Position numbers and translations under genes: made by a program
Source: Rhodospirillaceae bacterium
GTDB lineage: Bacteria > Pseudomonadota > Alphaproteobacteria > Puniceispirillales > Puniceispirillaceae
Direction of reading: 5' to 3'
Length of the DNA stretch: 11,611 bases
Assembly: GCA_002721775.1 (NCBI GenBank)
Contig: PBLM01000040.1
Span: 9,083 to 20,693 of the forward strand
Shown here: positions 7,315 through 11,611 of the stretch, in pieces
Layout of the letters: every line of letters starts with the position of its first letter
Position numbering within the stretch: the first letter of the stretch is position 1
The notes under the pieces: model-generated
What the model saw: the letters and a program-made list of their open reading frames with translations, nothing else
Told to the model about the DNA's origin: nothing
The model's database searches: none

Positions 7315-8319
7315 TCAACACAAATCATTGATTCGGGCAACCAGCTCAGCATTTATAAGACGCGGACCTGTGTCCAAACGGTTTTTATGTCGCCTATCTC
7401 CGGGCAGTCTTATTCCGTCAAGCTCGCTGATCGCGTCAAAGAACCCAGCACAGTGATCCTGCCATCCCTCGCCAGCAACGAGTTGCGGGCTGATGGCAAT
7501 GAGCAACTCTCCACCTTTGGCTGGGCCACCATCGTTATTGTCATGCTCACCCGCCTCAAACGAAAAATAATCTCCTGTCATGCCTGCACAAAGCAGCTCT
7601 ACCATCATCGCAATGGCTGAACCCTTATAACCGCCAAAAGGCAACAATACGCCCTTCAAGATTTCGTTCGGATCGTTTGTGGGCTGACCGTCAGGGCCAA
7701 GGCCTGTGCCTGAAGGGACATCATGCCCGTCACGGGCTGCAATCTGCACATCACCTTTGGCAAGAGTAGATGTCGCCATATCAAACACAAGCGGTGTCTG
7801 CCCTGGACGCGGCCAGGCAAAAGACAGCGGATTGGTACCAAAAAAAGCCTGCGTTGCCCCTGCAGGCGCGACTGTTGGCTTAAAAGCTGTACAAGCCAGA
7901 CTCATCAACCCGCGTTCAGCCAGATACTCTGTCTCCGGCCACAAGGCAGCGAAGTGAAAAATATTCACGACCCGCATCACAGCAATCCCGTTTTTGAGCG
8001 CCGCATCTGCCAGCACAGGCAAGCCTGTTTCAAGAGCAAGCGGCGCATAACCCATATATCCATCTACAGAGATAACCGACGCTAAATCATGGCTGATTTT
8101 TGGTTTTGCTGACCCATTAACCTTGCCTGATCGAAGCGAGGCGACATAACCAGGCACCCGGAACAGGCCGTGCGAGACTGACCCGTCACGTTCAGCTGTT
8201 GTGACTGTCCGGGCCAGTGCGGCAGTATTATCCTCATCACAGCCTTGTGCACGAAACACAGTTAGGGCAAGTGTTTCAATTTCAGCCAGGCTGAGCGCGG
8301 TTGTCTGCAGTGATCCCAT
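7315..8319 (-). CDS. Ldh2-family NAD(P)H oxidoreductase, DpkA-like imine reductase
   Basis: Malate/L-lactate dehydrogenase (Ldh2) family member, 334 residues. The pattern closely follows DpkA, the NADPH-dependent delta1-piperideine-2-carboxylate / delta1-pyrroline-2-carboxylate reductase of D-lysine and 3-hydroxyproline breakdown. The key segments are RDGSVSHGLFRVPGYV from 44 (with the expected catalytic H50), HFAALWPE at 122-129, FGTNP at 160-164, VFDMATS at 178-184, GDVQIAARDG at 189-198, DGQPTNDP at 210-217, LLPFGGYKGS at 225-234 and a late PGDRRH. HFAALWP and GDVQIAAR are what point to the imine-reductase branch rather than malate, lactate or diketogulonate reductases. The ATG at 8319 is chosen for its AAGGAG; an in-frame TTG at 8370 would add 17 residues. 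It is the last gene of the co-directional dipeptidase cluster, 106 bases after the DUF3726-like gene. Family is certain; substrate is inferred. Confidence 0.88.
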   Translation of the reverse strand: MGSLQTTALSLAEIETLALTVFRAQGCDEDNTAALARTVTTAERDGSVSHGLFRVPGYVASLRSGKVNGSAKPKISHDLASVISVDGYMGYAPLALETGLPVLADAALKNGIAVMRVVNIFHFAALWPETEYLAERGLMSLACTAFKPTVAPAGATQAFFGTNPLSFAWPRPGQTPLVFDMATSTLAKGDVQIAARDGHDVPSGTGLGPDGQPTNDPNEILKGVLLPFGGYKGSAIAMMVELLCAGMTGDYFSFEAGEHDNNDGGPAKGGELLIAISPQLVAGEGWQDHCAGFFDAISELDGIRLPGDRRHKNRLDTGPRLINAELVARINDLC

Positions 8320-8328
8320 AATCACGGT

Positions 8329-8334
8329 CTCCTT
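8329..8334 (-). promoter_or_regulatory. Consensus ribosome binding site (AAGGAG) of the DpkA-like reductase
   Basis: On the minus strand AAGGAG lies nine bases before the ATG at 8319. It is the strongest such site among the cluster genes and fixes the start. The three upstream genes in the cluster have weak sites or lie outside the window. Confidence 0.7.
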
Positions 8335-8425
8335 ATCCTTCTTTATTTCCACTGTATCTCGCAGGCCCAAATCCTCTGCCTGAAGATAAAGATGACTGTC
8401 CTCTGAATTATCTTAGCTGGCTTTG

Positions 8426-9094
8426 TCAGTCATTATCAACCAGCCCTGCCCCTGCCCCTTTCTGCCGTGAGGTTTCTGTTGCCGGAACATAAGTCCGATT
8501 CGCCCGCGCTTCTAAAGCCTCCCAGACGGAAAGTTCAGTTTCAGTATGATGATAAGGAATAGCTGAAGATACAATAGGGCCTGCCTGATAGCTTAGCGTC
8601 CCAGCAGCAGCTTCGGGCAGGCTATTTGTTAGCGTAGAGAAATCTACAATCGTAAAAGGGTTTGTTTCATGTGGGGCCTTCAGTGTAAACACGCCTCCAT
8701 AGCGTTGCACAGCACAGAACAAAAGCCCAACCAGCATCACCCAAGCATCTGTTTTTTCGATCATTGCTGAGCCTGTCTGCGGGTTGGCCAGCAACCAGTC
8801 AATTACAGCAACGCCTTCGATATGCGGACGCAGATGGCTGACCTTCAGCTGGTCTGCGGGACGGCCTGCCCCTCTCAAAACCAAGTTAACCTGGACAGTG
8901 GCAGGTTGCTGTGCTGAAGCCGCTTCATGCCCCTGTAGCAGCTCCAGCAGGTGAGCAAGACCATCATGACTTGAACATTGCAGCAGTGCAGCTGCTTCTG
9001 CCAGATCTTCTGCTCGGTCCATATTCAGCCCAGAACCAATACAGGCCTTACGGGCAATCTGTAAGACCTCATTTGCAGAACAGGGACGTCTCAT
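8426..9094 (-). CDS. DUF3726-like protein of unknown function
   Basis: 222-residue soluble protein without signal peptide or membrane segment. The opening (SANEVLQIARKACIGSGL) and the C-terminal end (RTYVPATETSRQKGAGAGL then VDND) resemble what I remember of the DUF3726 family, which I know only as a family of unknown function. That match is from memory and should be treated as tentative. Between these ends are a helical N-terminal third rich in Ala and Leu, and a segment GGVFTLKAPHETNPFTIVDF at about 133-152. No catalytic motif is recognisable. The ATG at 9094 is the only in-frame start nearby and lacks a good ribosome binding site. It lies 40 bases after the 567-residue protein and 106 before the reductase, so co-expression and a role in the same pathway are likely. 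Function is unknown. Confidence 0.72.
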   Translation of the reverse strand: MRRPCSANEVLQIARKACIGSGLNMDRAEDLAEAAALLQCSSHDGLAHLLELLQGHEAASAQQPATVQVNLVLRGAGRPADQLKVSHLRPHIEGVAVIDWLLANPQTGSAMIEKTDAWVMLVGLLFCAVQRYGGVFTLKAPHETNPFTIVDFSTLTNSLPEAAAGTLSYQAGPIVSSAIPYHHTETELSVWEALEARANRTYVPATETSRQKGAGAGLVDND

Positions 9095-9134
9095 CAGATC
9101 AACTGTTTCACATACAACACAGGCAGAGGTTTGC

Positions 9135-10838
9135 TCATACTGGATTCAGTGCAAACAGCCAGTCATCTAGATCTATCTTATCAGGATGGCCTAAATCTGC
9201 GGCTGTGGGTGCTCCCTGAAAAAGGGTAATGCGCGTCCAGCGATCTGATTTGGGATCGAATTTACTGGCCCCAAAAAAAGATAACTTACATCTTAAAAGA
9301 TCAATAGGCCGGCAGCTCTCATCAACCAGATTATCCCTAATCTCACCATAAGGATAACGGGCTGTTGTCTGCACACGCCTAACAATATAGCGCAGTTCAG
9401 GATGATGAATCAAAAATTCAGCAACCGTAAGCCTGTCATCAGCGTTCTGTAATGCACCGCGCAGATCAGCCACATAAGAAGGGATGTTAAACGGCATTTC
9501 CCGTTCTGCGCCATCTTCGTCATAACGGTTACCCATACGCGGTTCTAGCTTCTCTTCTGACACATACCAGAAATGCGCCTGTGCAGACGGGGAGGACAAA
9601 TCAATATCATCGGTCCAACAATAATGTGTATCCACCAACGCAGACAATTCAGACAGGCGCATTGACGGATAGAGCTGCGGCGTAAAGGGATTAGCCATAC
9701 ATTCTGCCATCCCGTCTATCTGTTCAGGGATCAGCTCAATCAGCAGGGAAACCATCAACTCCTGCATCTCTTCAGAACAGTTCTTCACCCGCTCAAACGC
9801 ATTGGCAAAGGGGTTCAACGCGGCTAGTGGCTGGTCACGAAGCAAGCTTATCTGTTGCGCCAGTTCCTCGCGCAACTGCGAAATGCGCGCCATCTGAACA
9901 GGATCGTCAACCTCCCACTGGCTGACATGGGCTGCCGCCCTGCTCATTAGAATAGAAAAACGAGATAGTTGTGCCGGTGTGGCTGATTTTACATCACGTG
10001 CAGTTGCCAAAGCCACCTCACGGGCCATTATCCAGCTATGAATAAGGCACGGATGATTGACCAGAAAAGGGGCCATGCCCAGCCCTGTTGAATTACCAAC
10101 CCCAATATAACGCCGGACAGGTGTATCAAGGCGAGCTGCTGCTTTGCCGCCTTTAACCTTCGCACAATGTTCTGCCAGCATAAGGGTGAATTCACGTATT
10201 AAAAAGACAGTCAGCATTTCTGCCTGGAACGCGCCAGTCAGCCCGGTATAGCCAGTCAAACGGTCACGATCCGCAATCCCAAATTTCCCGTTTCCGTATA
10301 CAGCTGTTGTGCGCATCAAATAACCAGTTGCTGTCAGCTTGTTGCTGTCAGGCTGGGTGCCAGCAGCAAGCTGTTCAACAACGTGCGCAAACAGACGCAC
10401 TGACTTATTCGCACGCGAGAGGGTCAGCACCTTATCGTGATAGATGCCGGCTTCCTGGCAGGTGACCTGATCGGCCAGATACTTGATATCCTGCTGATCT
10501 GGTATGCCATCGAACAAACAAAAGCTAGCATCCCATTTGGTGGCGATAACCCGATCTGTGCGATCGGCATCGTCGAGCGGGCGACTGAAAGCAATTAGCG
10601 AAAAAACCTTCCCGCTCACTGGCAGAGATAAGACCACATGACCATATCCATTCTGATCTAGGGCATTCACGGTGACAGTCATGCAAGCATCTTCCGCAGC
10701 CACACGACGTATAAAGCTGCGCATAAAACTTAGCCGATGAGGAAAAAATGAGCCCAGACGCGAAAGCTTCATAACCTCATCAGGCGGGCGCAGCCGGGGC
10801 AGCGCCTGACCACATATTTTCATTTGTTTTGTCTGCAT
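9135..10838 (-). CDS. Conserved-looking 567-residue protein of unknown function
   Basis: I do not recognise a characterised family. The product looks cytoplasmic: no signal peptide, no clear transmembrane helix, mixed alpha/beta composition. Stretches that look motif-like are AFSRPLDDADRTDR at 83-96 followed by WDASFCLFDG at 102-111; GYLMRTTAVYGNGKFGIADR at 172-191; FQAEMLTVFLIREF at 204-217; and GVGNSTGLGMAPFLVNHP at 246-263. The last is glycine-rich and could form a ligand-binding loop, but it is not a standard Walker or Rossmann motif. A probably helical region from about 280 to 400 includes many Gln, Arg and Leu residues. The start at 10838 is only 12 bases after the dipeptidase stop, suggesting translational coupling; an ATG at 10823 is an alternative. 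The long intact frame and tight packing show it is a real gene. A catabolic enzyme or accessory factor for the dipeptidase pathway is inference only. Confidence 0.8.
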   Translation of the reverse strand: MQTKQMKICGQALPRLRPPDEVMKLSRLGSFFPHRLSFMRSFIRRVAAEDACMTVTVNALDQNGYGHVVLSLPVSGKVFSLIAFSRPLDDADRTDRVIATKWDASFCLFDGIPDQQDIKYLADQVTCQEAGIYHDKVLTLSRANKSVRLFAHVVEQLAAGTQPDSNKLTATGYLMRTTAVYGNGKFGIADRDRLTGYTGLTGAFQAEMLTVFLIREFTLMLAEHCAKVKGGKAAARLDTPVRRYIGVGNSTGLGMAPFLVNHPCLIHSWIMAREVALATARDVKSATPAQLSRFSILMSRAAAHVSQWEVDDPVQMARISQLREELAQQISLLRDQPLAALNPFANAFERVKNCSEEMQELMVSLLIELIPEQIDGMAECMANPFTPQLYPSMRLSELSALVDTHYCWTDDIDLSSPSAQAHFWYVSEEKLEPRMGNRYDEDGAEREMPFNIPSYVADLRGALQNADDRLTVAEFLIHHPELRYIVRRVQTTARYPYGEIRDNLVDESCRPIDLLRCKLSFFGASKFDPKSDRWTRITLFQGAPTAADLGHPDKIDLDDWLFALNPV

Positions 10839-10850
10839 AAGCTCTGTCGT

Positions 10851-11611
10851 TCAGCCTGTGGTTTCGCCCTGGGCAAAGGTACCAAAATTTTGCTCATAAA
10901 ACCGCAACCAATTCAGCCCCATGATATCAGCAATTTCATCTACTGAAAACCCAACCCCCGCCAGACCAATAGCAATATTGGGGAAATCCCTTATTCCTTC
11001 AAACCACTTTGGTTGTGGTGGAAAGCCCGGTTGATCGGCACTGCCTTCACCAAAATCACGCTCAATTGACCAGCGGCCATTGCGCATCCATTCAACCACT
11101 GAATCAGGTTGGTCCTGGCAGAGATCAGAACCGATACCCAACGCATGAACACCATACCGTTCAGCTGCTATAGCAATCATTTCTGAAAAATCTGCCAATG
11201 AACAGTCGCTGCCCTCCTTTAAGTGGTGCGGATATAAGGAAAAACCTATCATGCCACCTGCATCAGTTAAGGCCTTAATCAGCTCATGTGATTTGTTTCG
11301 TCTTGCCGAGTGCCACCAGCTCGGGTTGGCATGGGTAATGGTGATCGGCCGGGATGAGCATTCAATCGCTTCAAAACTGGATCGCTCAGATGAATGACTC
11401 ATATCCACCACCAGGCCAACCCTGTTCATTTCTCCAATAGCCTGCTTCCCAAAACGGGTCAGCCCTGGATCTTTTGCCTCGTAACAGCCTGTTGCAAGCA
11501 GAGACTGGTTGTTATAGCTGAGCTGCATAAAGCGTACCCCCAGCTGATGCAGAATCTCAATGAGACCAATATCATCTTCCATTGGTGAGCAGTTCTGCAA
11601 GCCGTAGAAAA
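10851..11611 (-). CDS. Peptidase M19 (renal/membrane dipeptidase family), N-terminus off window
   Basis: Zinc dipeptidase-fold protein. The frame stays open to the window edge, so the first part, which would carry the HxD metal motif, is missing; about 253 C-terminal residues are visible. Aligning by eye to human renal dipeptidase, VDMSH (His codon 11394-11396) and ITITH (His codon 11331-11333) match the H198 and H219 metal ligands, SARRN matches the CASRRN arginine region, and the Asp of GIGSD (codon 11124-11126) matches D288. The bridging Glu of GVEGG appears replaced by Gln in GLQNCSP (codon 11595-11597). The SDLCQDQPDSVVEWMRNGRW stretch departs from the usual SDFDG. M19 enzymes cleave dipeptides, including ones with D-residues. 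It is first of the visible cluster genes and 12 bases upstream of the 567-residue protein. Family is confident; dipeptidase activity is less so. Confidence 0.9.
   Translation of the reverse strand, partial: FYGLQNCSPMEDDIGLIEILHQLGVRFMQLSYNNQSLLATGCYEAKDPGLTRFGKQAIGEMNRVGLVVDMSHSSERSSFEAIECSSRPITITHANPSWWHSARRNKSHELIKALTDAGGMIGFSLYPHHLKEGSDCSLADFSEMIAIAAERYGVHALGIGSDLCQDQPDSVVEWMRNGRWSIERDFGEGSADQPGFPPQPKWFEGIRDFPNIAIGLAGVGFSVDEIADIMGLNWLRFYEQNFGTFAQGETTG

Noticed and set aside
7656..8085. Overlapping open frames on both strands within the DpkA-like gene
   Set aside because: They are antisense or out-of-frame shadows of a gene with complete family motifs and have no recognisable protein features.

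Overview
The window is ordinary-density bacterial chromosome, with genes on both strands, short gaps and no gene-free stretch over 300 bases. I saw no rRNA, tRNA, CRISPR array, insertion sequence or integrase. Protein features suggest a proteobacterium, most likely an alphaproteobacterium. Pointers are a family I inorganic pyrophosphatase, an alphaproteobacterial-style exported glutathione peroxidase, and a DUF3726-like protein beside a DpkA-like reductase. Base composition by eye is close to half G+C, lower than in many soil or Rhodobacter-type genomes and compatible with a marine lineage such as SAR116. That placement is inference from style, not a marker-gene assignment.

Left part (1-3600): inorganic pyrophosphatase (ppa) lies on the minus strand. 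It diverges across about 224 bases from a plus-strand run of an FAD-dependent aromatic-ring-hydroxylase-like monooxygenase, a glutathione peroxidase with a possible signal peptide, and TrhO, the rhodanese-type tRNA U34 hydroxylase. These are housekeeping, redox and tRNA-modification functions. There is a good TTGATT-N17-TAAATA promoter candidate ahead of trhO.

Middle part (3619-7204, all minus): an SF2 DEAH helicase with a four-cysteine motif, a dihydroflavonol-reductase-like extended SDR, and ribulose-phosphate 3-epimerase (rpe) follow one another in transcription order. rpe converges on trhO with only 18 bases between the stop codons. The SDR and rpe are 42 bases apart and may be co-transcribed. 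The helicase does not obviously belong with its metabolic neighbours.

Right part (7315-11611, all minus): this is a co-directional catabolic-looking cluster. In transcription order it holds an M19 (renal/membrane dipeptidase family) peptidase cut by the window edge, a 567-residue protein I cannot assign, a DUF3726-like 222-residue protein, and an Ldh2-family reductase closest in sequence pattern to DpkA (delta1-piperideine-2-carboxylate / delta1-pyrroline-2-carboxylate reductase). The simplest reading is breakdown of a small peptide or peptide-like compound whose released residue passes through a cyclic imine. The two unassigned middle proteins make this the most promising part of the window for something undescribed. 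An AT-only perfect palindrome just past the end of this cluster may separate it from the helicase.
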